Source of the DNA: Oscillospiraceae bacterium
GTDB taxonomy: Bacteria; Bacillota; Clostridia; Oscillospirales; Ruminococcaceae
Length of the DNA: 64,000 bases
Reading direction: 5' to 3'
Assembly: GCA_009777635.1 (NCBI GenBank)
Contig: WRLK01000005.1
Coordinates: forward strand, 1-64,000
Part shown: positions 12,368 through 22,465 of the stretch, one piece after another
Layout: every line of letters begins with the position of its first letter
Numbering within the stretch: position 1 is the first letter of the stretch
Position numbers and translations under genes: made by a program
The notes under the pieces: generated by a model
What the model was told of the DNA's origin: nothing
The model's database searches: none
What the model saw: only the letters and a program-made list of their open reading frames with translations

Positions 12368-13603
12368 TTATACGTTCTGCGCCGCCAGAAAGCCCGTGGA
12401 AAAGGCAATCTGAAGATTAAAGCCACCGGTATAAGCGTCCGCGTCTATGACCTCGCCCGCAAAAAACAGCCCTGGCACAAGCTTTGACCCCATCGTCCTT
12501 GGGTTTATTTCCTTTACGCTGACGCCTCCACAGGTGACTACAGCCTCCTCAATCGGGCGCAACGCCACAGGCGTAAGATTCAACCGCTTTAGCAATCCCG
12601 CCAAAGCAAGCCGTTGCCCTTTTGTAATGCTGTTCACCTTTACATTCCCCGGAATCCCTGAGAGCCGCACAATTACAGGGATAAGTTTTCGCGGCAGCAA
12701 TTCCGAAAGGCTGTTTTGGAAGTCTTTGTTGAGATTTGCATGAAAGTCGCGCAAAATCCGCGCGTCAAGCTGGTCTTTAAGAAGCGCAGGTTTTAAGTCT
12801 ATCGAAAGCGTGTAGTCCGATATATCGCCGTCCATATGGGCCGACGCACTCAAGACGAGCGGCCCCGACACGCCGAAATGCGTGAACAAAAGCTCTCCGA
12901 GCTCTGAGAACACGGGCTTTGCCCTTCCCTTTTTGAATAGCGAAAGTATGCAGTTTTTAAGGGACAGTCCCGTCAAATCGCGGCAAAAATCCTCTTTTAT
13001 AACAACCGGTATCAGTGAAGGCCGAAGGGTTGTCACTGTGTGGCCCGCCTGTTTGGCGAGCGTATACCCGTCGCCGTCCGAGCCGGTCAGCGGGTAGCTT
13101 TTGCCGCCCGTCGCCACAACGATGCTGCCGGCGTAAAAATCCCCGGCATTTGTTTTAACACCCGCGACTCTACCGTCTGTAAATATAAGTTCTTTACAGC
13201 AAACGCCCGTCTTGACGTTCGACCCGCTCTTTTTTACAAACGATACAAGCGCGTCCACAATATCCACGGCTTTATCTGACGCCGGAAACACGCGCCCGCC
13301 GCGTTCCGTTTTAAGCGGAACATGCAAATCGTCCTTAAAAAGCCGCATCAAATCCTTAGGGCCAAACGCAGAAAACGCGCTGTAGAGGAATTTTCCGTTT
13401 GTTCTGACCGCCGCTAAAAGCTCCTCGCGGTTGCATTCATTCGTTACGTTACATCTGCCTTTTCCCGTTATCATCAGCTTTCTTGCAGGCCGCTCCATCT
13501 TTTCAAGCAGCAGAACGCGCTTTCCGCTTTTTGCTGCAAAGCCCGCGCAAAACAGCCCGGCAGCACCCGCGCCAATAATGATAACGTCCGTTTGATCCGG
13601 CAT
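12368..13603 (-). CDS. NAD(P)/FAD-dependent oxidoreductase, HI0933/BaiN-like flavoprotein
   Basis: IIGAGAAGLFCAGFAAKSGKRVLLLEKMERPARKLMITGKGRCNVTNE; FFAGEVIDADAYTGGFNLQIAFSTG. Confidence 0.92.
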   Translation of the reverse strand: MPDQTDVIIIGAGAAGLFCAGFAAKSGKRVLLLEKMERPARKLMITGKGRCNVTNECNREELLAAVRTNGKFLYSAFSAFGPKDLMRLFKDDLHVPLKTERGGRVFPASDKAVDIVDALVSFVKKSGSNVKTGVCCKELIFTDGRVAGVKTNAGDFYAGSIVVATGGKSYPLTGSDGDGYTLAKQAGHTVTTLRPSLIPVVIKEDFCRDLTGLSLKNCILSLFKKGRAKPVFSELGELLFTHFGVSGPLVLSASAHMDGDISDYTLSIDLKPALLKDQLDARILRDFHANLNKDFQNSLSELLPRKLIPVIVRLSGIPGNVKVNSITKGQRLALAGLLKRLNLTPVALRPIEEAVVTCGGVSVKEINPRTMGSKLVPGLFFAGEVIDADAYTGGFNLQIAFSTGFLAAQNV

Positions 13604-13813
13604 ACGCTGATAACACCACCAGTCATTTTACATGGTTTATACGGAAAATGCAAGTTGTGACGTGAACATCTGGAAATTGTGAATGGGTTTTCACTGCGGA
13701 GATGACCGCGCGAGGCATGAGACGCAGGTGAGCTTTCGCCCGGCAAGGACGGCAACGAAGCGATGGCGGTGCGGCAGTAGAAAAAACATCACAAAGACCG
13801 TCTGAACACGGCG

Positions 13814-15856
13814 CTAGTTCGGCCTGTCGCCCGCGGTTTCCATCATGGCGAGTACCGCCTGCTTAAGCGATTTTTGCCCGGATTTCCCGAGCTTCGGATC
13901 GGATTCTAAAATCCGTTTCGCAGCATCGCCTGCTGATTGCATAATCGCTATATCATCTGCAAAGCTTGCGACCTTTAATGCCGGAAGCCCATGCTGTCGA
14001 AAGCCGAAAAAGTCGCCCGGTCCGCGCTGCTTTAAATCATATTCCGCAATCTGGAACCCATCCGAAGTTTTTTTCATGACCGAAAGCCGCTCGCGCGTAC
14101 CCGCCGCCTTTGCGTCGCTCACAAGGATGCACCAGCTTTTATGCTCGCCGCGCCCCACCCTGCCGCGTAGCTGATGAAGCTGGCTGAGCCCGAACCGCTC
14201 AGCGTTTTCGATGAGTATGATCGTCGCGTTCGGAACATCCACGCCCACCTCGACAACGGTTGTCGATACAAGCGCCTGTATCTCGCCGTTTTTGAATTTA
14301 CGCATGACGCTTTCCTTTTCCGCCGGCTTCATCCTGCCATGCAAAAGCCCTGTTCTAAATCCTTTGAGCGTGGTCCCTGAGATATGCTTTTCATATTCGA
14401 TTGCGGGCTTTAACGCCGTTTCGGCTTCGCCCTGCTCAATCAGCGGACAGACGATATATGCCTGTCTGCCGCCGCTTATCGCGTCGCGCACAAACCCCAT
14501 CGCGCGCGCGCGCTTTTGGCCGCCGATGAGAAGCGTCTCCACCTTTTTTCGCCCCGGAGGCGATTCATCGAGCACCGAAAGCTTCAGGTCGCCGTAAATA
14601 ATAAGCGAAAGCGTGCGCGGAATCGGTGTCGCCGACATGACAAGCACATGGGCGCTTTCGCTTTTTTGCGACAGCTTCGCTCTTTGCGCCACGCCGAACC
14701 GGTGCTGCTCGTCGGTGACGACAAGACCCAGGTCAAAGAATTCGACGCCCCCGGACAACAGCGCGTGCGTACCTACCACACAACCGGTTTCACCGGTTAT
14801 TAGCCCGTTTCGGATTTCCCTCTTCTTTTTTGCAGTTGTGCTGCCTGTAAGTAATTCAACCTTTACACCAAATGCGCCAAGAAATGCCCGCATGGTATCG
14901 TAATGCTGTTCTGCGAGGATTTCCGTCGGCGCCATAACTGCGGATTGCCGCCCGTTTTGATGCGCAAACCAAATACAGGCGGCTGCAACAAGCGTCTTGC
15001 CTGAACCCACGTCTCCTTGGAGCAGCCGGTTCATCGGGGTTGACAGCCGCATATCGCCGATCGCCTCGCCTATACACCGGCATTGCGCATTCGTCGGACG
15101 AAACGGAAGATGCTTATAAAACCTTGCAACATCGCGCGCATCCATCGGCCTTACAGTTTTTCTTAAGTTTTCGGCGTTTAGCATTGAGAGTCCAAGCGAC
15201 AACAGTAGCAATTCTTCGAATACGAAGCGTTCCCGCGCCTTTTTCGCATCCTCTATCGTTAATGGAAAGTGTATATCCTTTACAGCAGTGCCGATACCTG
15301 CTAACCCGTATTGCGAAAGAATATCCGCGGGGATCGTTTCATCCGGCGGTCCGCACTCCGATAGGCATTGCTCAATGTTTGCCCTGATCATTTTCGATGT
15401 GATACCGGCAGTCTGCGGGTAAAGCGGCAATATCACGCGGTTTTTAGGTACCGGGTAAATATCCGGGGACGTCATCTCGCGCTTTAAAAGATTGCCCTGC
15501 GCCTTGCCGTAGAAGATGTACTCCTCGCCCTCTTTTAAGCCGTCAACCGTCCATCCGCAGTTGAACATGGTGATATCCAGCCGGCCCGTGTAGTCCTCCG
15601 CCACGAGCTTGAATATGGAAAGCTTCGCGCGTATGCGCTGTTCGCGGGACTTTCCCACAAGCCTTGCGCGTACGGCGCAAAGCTCAAATTCAGGCGCTTC
15701 CATAATGGAATAAGGCGCGCTCAAGTCAACGTACCCGCGCGGAAAATGGTACAACAAATCGCGCACCGTAAAAATACGCAGCTTTTTATAGAGGGCGGCG
15801 CGTTTTTCGCCCACCCCCTTTAGATACTGTATGCTTGTATCCAGTGTCGCCGCCAA
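13814..15856 (-). CDS. recG: ATP-dependent DNA helicase RecG
   Basis: 680 aa; LLQGDVGSGKT, VTDEQHRFGVAQR, GRVGRGEHKSWC. Confidence 0.98.
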   Translation of the reverse strand: MAATLDTSIQYLKGVGEKRAALYKKLRIFTVRDLLYHFPRGYVDLSAPYSIMEAPEFELCAVRARLVGKSREQRIRAKLSIFKLVAEDYTGRLDITMFNCGWTVDGLKEGEEYIFYGKAQGNLLKREMTSPDIYPVPKNRVILPLYPQTAGITSKMIRANIEQCLSECGPPDETIPADILSQYGLAGIGTAVKDIHFPLTIEDAKKARERFVFEELLLLSLGLSMLNAENLRKTVRPMDARDVARFYKHLPFRPTNAQCRCIGEAIGDMRLSTPMNRLLQGDVGSGKTLVAAACIWFAHQNGRQSAVMAPTEILAEQHYDTMRAFLGAFGVKVELLTGSTTAKKKREIRNGLITGETGCVVGTHALLSGGVEFFDLGLVVTDEQHRFGVAQRAKLSQKSESAHVLVMSATPIPRTLSLIIYGDLKLSVLDESPPGRKKVETLLIGGQKRARAMGFVRDAISGGRQAYIVCPLIEQGEAETALKPAIEYEKHISGTTLKGFRTGLLHGRMKPAEKESVMRKFKNGEIQALVSTTVVEVGVDVPNATIILIENAERFGLSQLHQLRGRVGRGEHKSWCILVSDAKAAGTRERLSVMKKTSDGFQIAEYDLKQRGPGDFFGFRQHGLPALKVASFADDIAIMQSAGDAAKRILESDPKLGKSGQKSLKQAVLAMMETAGDRPN

Positions 15857-16174
15857 TCAATCACCGTCCGCCGGTTTTTTATCGTGGCCTTCCACGTCTT
15901 CTGCCCGTACAACTTTGTATCCCATAGGCCCTATGAATCCGCTCGGGAGGTCTATATCGTCCTGCCTTCCGGTTTGACGGGAATAGGGGCTTGAGATCTG
16001 GCGCCGGTAAGTATATCTCTTGTTGAATTTTTTATGGTATTTCCGGCTTGTTCGCACAGCGACCATCATGATCAAAAACCCCATAAAGATGACGGCTACC
16101 GTATGCCCGAGGTTCAAAGGCTCAATATCCAGAACCTGCAAAGCCGGTAACATTCCTTTAAGCATCGGCGCCAC
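15857..16174 (-). CDS. Hypothetical single-TM protein
   Basis: Immediately upstream of recG; one hydrophobic segment then basic/polar tail. Confidence 0.6.
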   Translation of the reverse strand: MAPMLKGMLPALQVLDIEPLNLGHTVAVIFMGFLIMMVAVRTSRKYHKKFNKRYTYRRQISSPYSRQTGRQDDIDLPSGFIGPMGYKVVRAEDVEGHDKKPADGD

Positions 16175-16230
16175 AACCTCTCAATAGCAGGATATCGTCA
16201 ATGAATTATATTATACCACTTATACCACCA

Positions 16231-16611
16231 TCAGACAAGGTTTGTAAACGTCAGCCGTTCATTGTCTATGATATGCTCAATCTGACGTTTAATATTTGCG
16301 ACTTCCGCTGAAAACTCCCCGAATTCACCGCCCCGCGCAAGCTCCGGAAGCCTTGCGACACCGGTCGTAATCACGTCAAGGTGACTGTGCCGCACAAAAT
16401 GTATCAATCTGCTTTCTTGCTGGTCCCAGTAGCTTTCAAGCTCATCCGCGCGCATTCCGAGCGTCTCCTTGTCTTTTTCCGAAAGCGGCTGGGTAAAGGC
16501 TTCCATCCTCTCCTGAATGCCCTTTTCAACCTCCGTCACCTTGTAGTAGGAATAACAGCTCAACGAGATAGCGACCGCTAAAAGGACTGCGCAAATAATA
16601 ACACGCTTCAC
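16231..16611 (-). CDS. DUF4363-like small membrane-anchored protein
   Basis: GTG start at 16611 overlapping the DUF421 stop; VKRVIICAVLLAVAISLSCYSYYKVTEVEKGIQE; pairing with DUF421 seen in other Clostridia. Confidence 0.75.
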   Translation of the reverse strand: MKRVIICAVLLAVAISLSCYSYYKVTEVEKGIQERMEAFTQPLSEKDKETLGMRADELESYWDQQESRLIHFVRHSHLDVITTGVARLPELARGGEFGEFSAEVANIKRQIEHIIDNERLTFTNLV

Positions 16612-17303
16612 TTTTTGGCGCCTCCTTTTTTGTTTTTGACACAGAGATAATACTGCGCCCGGCGGTTCAGCGTCATAAGAAATACATCGCCAACCGTAAG
16701 GTTTTGCTTTTTGAGCTCCTGCTCGGCCCATTCCTGTTTGATGTTGCAGAAGTTAAACGCATCCGGCACAAATTTTCCGTCGGAGATAACAATCATCGAC
16801 GGCGAATCGCATTCGTTTTCGATCGGGATTTTCAGCATACCGGCCGTGGCCTCGCGGGACTCGAATTTCTTGAAGACCGAAAGCTTCCCGGATGTCTCCA
16901 CAATCGCGCACGAAACCTCGCCCACGTCAAAAATATTGGCAATACGAAGCTGGTCCACCAGGTCTTCAGTGGACCATCGAAGCTCGCTCATTACACGCTG
17001 GTCGATCATGCCGTCGCGTATTATAATACACGGGTTTCCCGTTATGATTTTTCGCATCGTATTGCTTTTCATCGTCAGCACCGATGCACCCACTTCGCAT
17101 GCCATCAGCGTGAATATCGGCAGGACGCTCACCAAAATCGGAACGTTCATGTCCTCGATCGAAAGTGTTGCGATGTTTGATACAAGTATGGTAACGACAA
17201 GCTCCGACGCTTGAAGCTCTCCGATTTGACGTTTGCCCATGACTCTCAGCGCGAAAATAATCAGGGTATATAAGACAATGGTCCTAAGTAATATAACTCC
17301 CAT
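16608..17303 (-). CDS. DUF421 (YetF-like) membrane protein
   Basis: MGVILLRTIVLYTLIIFALRVMGKRQIGELQASELVVTILVSNIATLSIED; ATG with AGGAG upstream. Confidence 0.9.
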   Translation of the reverse strand: MGVILLRTIVLYTLIIFALRVMGKRQIGELQASELVVTILVSNIATLSIEDMNVPILVSVLPIFTLMACEVGASVLTMKSNTMRKIITGNPCIIIRDGMIDQRVMSELRWSTEDLVDQLRIANIFDVGEVSCAIVETSGKLSVFKKFESREATAGMLKIPIENECDSPSMIVISDGKFVPDAFNFCNIKQEWAEQELKKQNLTVGDVFLMTLNRRAQYYLCVKNKKGGAKK

Positions 17304-17428
17304 GCGAAATCTCCTGAATTTTTGTAATATTATCTGCAAAAACAGGGCAATATATCCTTACTTTAAATTTCCAAACATAAAACCAAATCGCATGGGAAGA
17401 GTAAATATAACAATAATGGAAAGGAAGA

Positions 17429-17755
17429 ATGAATATGCGAAACTTCAAAAAAATAGCAAAAGCTTTTGTGGGTGCCATCCTTGTGTTTGTATTGGCATGT
17501 ATGCCTGTATACGCGGCGCTTGATACCGACCCGGATGCGTCTCACACCGCAAACGAAACGGCGCTCGAAAATGATGAAATTGACGTCAATGCGGAAGAAG
17601 GCGCGGCGGAAGACACGGCGCCCATGCCAATCAGCGGGGAGATAAACCCGGACACGGGACTTAAAAGCGTGGCGTTGCCCGGAGTTCTTGCATTGTTTTC
17701 AGCAGGCGCGGCGCTTGTCGTCATCGGAGATAAGCTCACAAAACGCAAAAAATAA
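17429..17755 (+). CDS. Small exported protein with sortase-like C-terminal sorting signal (NPDTG)
   Basis: Signal peptide (FKKIAKAFVGAILVFVLACMPVYA), acidic middle, NPDTG followed by hydrophobic segment and TKRKK tail. Confidence 0.75.
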   Translation: MNMRNFKKIAKAFVGAILVFVLACMPVYAALDTDPDASHTANETALENDEIDVNAEEGAAEDTAPMPISGEINPDTGLKSVALPGVLALFSAGAALVVIGDKLTKRKK

Positions 17756-17766
17756 ATAAGAGTAAG

Positions 17767-17803
17767 AATCCCCCCGGAAGCTTGAAGCCTCCGGGGGGAT
17801 TTC
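17767..17803. terminator. Rho-independent terminator between convergent genes
   Basis: AATCCCCCCGGA...TCCGGGGGGATT stem. Confidence 0.85.
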
Positions 17804-17842
17804 ATAAGATTCTCATAGTCTTTAGGGGGTGCCGACAATAGG

Positions 17843-18853
17843 TTAAATCGAGATTTCGTTTGCAACGCGCACAAGGTTTATGTCGATGGTTTTTTCCATC
17901 TTAAGCCCTTCAAGAATATCCACATCGGTAGTTGTTGAGCCTTGCCTTGTGACGATCCTGTTGCCGATGCCTTTCATCAAAAGCTCCACCGCGTAATGCC
18001 CCATTTCGGAAGCAATCACGCGGTCCCTCGCCGACGGGGAGCCTCCGCGCTGCACGTGACCGATTACCGTGGCCCGCGCTTCAACGCCTGTTTTCTCCTG
18101 TATATACGCCGCAATCCGCGCCGCGTCCATCGGCTCGTCTCCTTCAAACTTTGGGTCCGCCTGCGTCACGCCCTCCGCGACAATAACGATAAAATGGCTT
18201 TTTCCGGTGCCAAGCGTTGTGCGCATCTTATTGATGATGTCACGCTCAAGGTCATATTCGATCTCCGGCACGAGAAAAGATACGGCGCCGTCGCAAATCG
18301 CGGAACGCAAAGCGATATCGCCGCAGTTGCGCCCCATGACCTCTACGACGGAGCACCTATCGTGCGACTGCGATGTGTCGCGAAGCTTATCGATGTTTTT
18401 AACGACCGTGTTTATCGCCGTATCGTAACCGATGCTGTATTCTGTCGCTGCAATGTCATTGTCGATCGTGCACGGTATACCAATGCACGGCACGCCTTTT
18501 AGAGAAAGGTCCCGGGCGCCGCGGAAAGACCCGTCGCCTCCGCACACCACAAGCGCGTCGATTCCTGCTTTCTGGCATGCGAGCTTGCCCTTTTCAACGC
18601 CCTCGTCGCTATTGAATTCGGGACACCGCGCCGAATACAAACACGTACCCCCGCGCTCCAGAATGCCGCTTACGTCGCGCAATGTCAGGTTTTTCATATT
18701 GCCGCTCATAAGTCCGTTAAATCCTTTATATATCCCCTTTACATTGATTCCGTTAAACAAAGCCGTCCTGGTAACGGCGCGCACGGCTGCATTCATGCCG
18801 GGCGCATCGCCTCCGCTTGTCAAAATACCGATTGTTTTTATTTTGTGATCCAT
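17843..18853 (-). CDS. pfkA: ATP-dependent 6-phosphofructokinase
   Basis: MDHKIKTIGILTSGGDAPGMNAAVRAV; VVCGGDGSFRGA; PCTIDNDI. Confidence 0.97.
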   Translation of the reverse strand: MDHKIKTIGILTSGGDAPGMNAAVRAVTRTALFNGINVKGIYKGFNGLMSGNMKNLTLRDVSGILERGGTCLYSARCPEFNSDEGVEKGKLACQKAGIDALVVCGGDGSFRGARDLSLKGVPCIGIPCTIDNDIAATEYSIGYDTAINTVVKNIDKLRDTSQSHDRCSVVEVMGRNCGDIALRSAICDGAVSFLVPEIEYDLERDIINKMRTTLGTGKSHFIVIVAEGVTQADPKFEGDEPMDAARIAAYIQEKTGVEARATVIGHVQRGGSPSARDRVIASEMGHYAVELLMKGIGNRIVTRQGSTTTDVDILEGLKMEKTIDINLVRVANEISI

Positions 18854-18964
18854 GATTTTAGCTCCTATCCGCCGAAATTGCAAAGTTCTACAACTTTTCC
18901 CACATTACATTATATTCATATTCTTCATTAATTTCAAGTAGTAATTGAGAAAATCACAAGAAAA

Positions 18965-21900
18965 TCACAATATCTGTGTGATAAGGGCGACGCTTTGCTC
19001 GCCTAGCAAGCGCCTGAGTTCCCTGAGCATTACGTCGTTTACGCTTACCCAGTAGCTGCTCGGCGTCCTTACGTATTTCCCTGTATCCATATAGTAAAAG
19101 TAAACTGGCGTTGCGCCCTCGAATACCCTTAAAACATTTACCGCAAGCTCTACGTCGCTGCTGTCCTTGTCCTTGAATTTGAGATAAAGCCCGTGTTTTT
19201 TATTTTTTATGCCGGATTCGTTTATTTTCGCGGGCTGTTTGCCGCGAAGCCTATTAAGCGCTTCGTCCGGCAAAAGGATTTCCTCGCATATAATTTGCGC
19301 GTTTTCCTCCTCGGTCGTCTTGACCCTGCCCTTTGCGACAATCACGCTGCCGACGTTTAAAAGCTGCGAATACTCCTGAAAAGATTTCGGGAACACAATC
19401 ATTTCTATCGTCGCGGTTTTATCCTCCACGTCGATAAACGCCATCATGTCGTTTGCCTTTGTCGTTTTGAGCTTTTTCCCCGTCACGATGCCAAATATCT
19501 GCACTCTCGCGTCGTCCATAGACTTTGACGCGTGAATCTTTGATATGTCGACGGGCTTGAGCTTCACGGAAAGCTCATCGTGCTCCGAAAGCGGATGCCC
19601 CGAGATATAAAGGCCGGTCGTCTCCTTTTCGCCCGCCAGCATCTGAATGAGCGTGAACTCCTCCTGCCACGGCAGCGCGTATTCGCCGCCTCCGTTCCCG
19701 GATAACCCCCCGAACAAATCCATCTGCCCCGTTACGTTCGCGCGGTTTCTCGCTTCGATCTCTTCAAGCAAGCTTTCAAACCCGAGCAGCATCTCGCGCC
19801 TGTTATGCCCGAAACAATCAAATGCACCGCATTTTATAAGGCTTTCGATTGCGCGGCGGTTTAAGTCCTTGCCTGTCATTCGCTCGAAAAAATCAAGCAG
19901 ATTTTTAAACCTGCCGCCGTTTTTCCTCTCGCTTATCAGTGACGCGATAAAATTCCGCCCTAAATTTTTTACGGCAAGCAGACCGAAACGGATTTTGTCG
20001 CCCACGACCTCAAAACCCGAGCCGCTTTCATTTGCGTCGGGCGGCAAAACCTCAATGCCGAGCTTACGCGACTCCGAGATGTGGTCGATGACCTTGTCGG
20101 TCGAATCAAGCACGCTTGTGAGCAGCGCCGCCATATATTCGCGCGGGTAGTGAAGCTTCAAATACGCGGTCTGGTACGCGACCAAGGCATACGCCGCCGC
20201 GTGCGACTTGTTAAACGCGTATGACGCAAAGCTGCTCATCTCATCAAAAATATCGTTTGCGACGCCGGCGGGAACGCCGTTTGCGACGGCCCCCGCGCAT
20301 TCTACGCTGCCGTCGTCTTTTTTCGCGCCGTAAATAAAGTTATGGCGCTCCTTTTCCATGACGTCGTGTTTTTTCTTGCTCATAGCGCGGCGAACCAAAT
20401 CCGCCCTGCCGTAGGAATACCCGGCAAGCTCGCGGCAAATCTGCATGACCTGCTCCTGATACACGATACAGCCGTAAGTCACCTCAAGGATTGGCTTTAG
20501 CAGCGGCGTTTTGTACGTTACGATACCCGGGTTGTGGCGGCATTTCACATACCGGGGGATGGAATCCATCGGACCGGGGCGGTACAGCGATATGACGGCG
20601 ATGATGTCCTCCATATGCTCGGGCTTTAGCTGCACAAGCACGTTTTTCATACCGGCCGATTCAAACTGGAACACACCGTTTGTCTGACCCCTGCCGAACA
20701 TCTCGAACACGCTTTTGTCGTCAATCGGTATATCTTCAACCGTAAAACCGGGCTCATACCGCCGTATCATCTTTTCTGCGTCGCTTATGACGGTGAGCGT
20801 GCGAAGTCCTAAGAAATCCATCTTTAGAAGCCCAAGCTCCTCTAGCGTCGTCATCGGGAACTGCGTGATGATAGATGCGTCGCTTTTCTGGAGCGGCACA
20901 TACGTGTCGGCGGGCTCGCGCGTTATCACGACGCCCGCCGCGTGGGTTGACGCATGCCGCGGCATACCCTCGAGCTTTTGCGCCATGTCGACCAGTTCTT
21001 TTATCTCCGCGTCGCCGCTGTACATCTCCATTAAATCGCGGCTTGCCTCTTTCGCGCGGGTGATTGTCATACCGAGCTCGAACGGTATCAGCTTCGCGAT
21101 TGTGTCGACGCTCTGGTAGCTCATCCCGAGCGCCCGCCCGACGTCGCGGATAGACCCGCGCGCCGCCATCGTGCCGAACGTGATAATCTGCGCAACATGG
21201 TCCGAGCCGTATTTTTCAACCACATAATCGATGACTTCCGGGCGCCGCTCATAGCAAAAATCGATGTCGAAATCCGGCATGGATATCCGTTCGGGATTTA
21301 AAAACCGCTCAAACAGCAGGTTGTAGCGCATGGGGTCTATCCCCGTGATGCCTGTGATATACGCGCATATGCTTCCCGCGCCGCTTCCGCGCCCCGGCCC
21401 CACCGGTATCCCCTTTTCCTTTGCGTATGCGATAAAGTCGTGAACGATCAGAAAATAATCAATATATCCCATTTTTTCAATGACGGAAAGCTCGTACCGG
21501 AGCCGCTCTGTTTCTTCCCGCGCCGGATTGTCGCCGTAATATTTTTTTAGCCCCTCGTAACAGAGCGACCGGAAGTACTCCTTGTTGCCGCGCCCGTCCG
21601 GGGCTTTAAAATACGGCAGCTTTGTTTCGCCAAACGTAAAATCGAGATTGCACATACCGGCGATTTTCCCAGTGTTTTCAACCGCGCCGTCATACGCGCC
21701 GAAAAGAGCGCGCATCTCAAGCTCGTTTTTCAAGTAAAACTCCTCGGTCGAAAATTCAAGGCCGCTGCCCTCGTGCACCGTGCGGTTCGTCTGGATGCAC
21801 ACCAGTACGTTTTGCGCTTTGGAATCATCTTTCTCAACATAGTGGACGTCATTCGTCGCGGCAAGCGGAACGCCTGTATCGGCCGACAGCTTTACAAGCT

Positions 21901-22465
21901 CGGGAAGTATTCTTACCTGCTCTTCTAAACCGTGGTTTTGTATCTCGATATAATAGTTTCCGTCGCCGAAAAGGTTATTGTAATAAAGCGCGGTTTCCCT
22001 CGCCTTTTCATAGTCGCCGTTTAAAAGGTTTTGCGCGGCCTCGCCCGCAAGGCACGCCGACAGGCACACAAGCCCCTCATGGTGCTTTTCTAAAAGCTCG
22101 CGGTCGATCCTGGGCTTTGAGTAAAACCCGTCGATAAACCCGTATGACACGAGCTTTATCAGATTTTTGTAGCCCGCCTCGTCCTTGCATAAGAGGATCA
22201 AATGGTAAGGCGAAGAATCAATGTACTGCTGGCGGTCGAAGCGCGTGCGCCTCGCGACGTAGACCTCGCACCCGATGATTGGCTTTATCCCCTGCTTTTT
22301 GCATTCCCTGTAAAAATCGATAACGCCGTACATCACGCCGTGGTCCGTTATGGCAAGGCTGTCCTGCCCCTGCTCCTTCGCCGCCGCCACAAGCTTGTGA
22401 AGCCTGCACGCGCCGTCAAGCAGGGAGAACTCCGTATGGACGTGTAAATGCGTAAACGCGCTCAT
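18965..22465 (-). CDS. dnaE: DNA polymerase III subunit alpha
   Basis: 1166 aa; PHP domain FTHLHVHTEFSLLDGA; GPGRGSGAGSICAY; PDFDIDFCYERR. Confidence 0.98.
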   Translation of the reverse strand: MSAFTHLHVHTEFSLLDGACRLHKLVAAAKEQGQDSLAITDHGVMYGVIDFYRECKKQGIKPIIGCEVYVARRTRFDRQQYIDSSPYHLILLCKDEAGYKNLIKLVSYGFIDGFYSKPRIDRELLEKHHEGLVCLSACLAGEAAQNLLNGDYEKARETALYYNNLFGDGNYYIEIQNHGLEEQVRILPELVKLSADTGVPLAATNDVHYVEKDDSKAQNVLVCIQTNRTVHEGSGLEFSTEEFYLKNELEMRALFGAYDGAVENTGKIAGMCNLDFTFGETKLPYFKAPDGRGNKEYFRSLCYEGLKKYYGDNPAREETERLRYELSVIEKMGYIDYFLIVHDFIAYAKEKGIPVGPGRGSGAGSICAYITGITGIDPMRYNLLFERFLNPERISMPDFDIDFCYERRPEVIDYVVEKYGSDHVAQIITFGTMAARGSIRDVGRALGMSYQSVDTIAKLIPFELGMTITRAKEASRDLMEMYSGDAEIKELVDMAQKLEGMPRHASTHAAGVVITREPADTYVPLQKSDASIITQFPMTTLEELGLLKMDFLGLRTLTVISDAEKMIRRYEPGFTVEDIPIDDKSVFEMFGRGQTNGVFQFESAGMKNVLVQLKPEHMEDIIAVISLYRPGPMDSIPRYVKCRHNPGIVTYKTPLLKPILEVTYGCIVYQEQVMQICRELAGYSYGRADLVRRAMSKKKHDVMEKERHNFIYGAKKDDGSVECAGAVANGVPAGVANDIFDEMSSFASYAFNKSHAAAYALVAYQTAYLKLHYPREYMAALLTSVLDSTDKVIDHISESRKLGIEVLPPDANESGSGFEVVGDKIRFGLLAVKNLGRNFIASLISERKNGGRFKNLLDFFERMTGKDLNRRAIESLIKCGAFDCFGHNRREMLLGFESLLEEIEARNRANVTGQMDLFGGLSGNGGGEYALPWQEEFTLIQMLAGEKETTGLYISGHPLSEHDELSVKLKPVDISKIHASKSMDDARVQIFGIVTGKKLKTTKANDMMAFIDVEDKTATIEMIVFPKSFQEYSQLLNVGSVIVAKGRVKTTEEENAQIICEEILLPDEALNRLRGKQPAKINESGIKNKKHGLYLKFKDKDSSDVELAVNVLRVFEGATPVYFYYMDTGKYVRTPSSYWVSVNDVMLRELRRLLGEQSVALITQIL

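Noticed and set aside
13474-13755. Minus-strand ORF between recG and the flavoprotein
   Set aside because: Overlaps the flavoprotein 5' end in another frame; no RBS or domain
18949-18970. Direct repeat AAAATCACAAG/AAAATCACAA at the dnaE 3' end
   Set aside because: Too short and AT-rich to be meaningful alone
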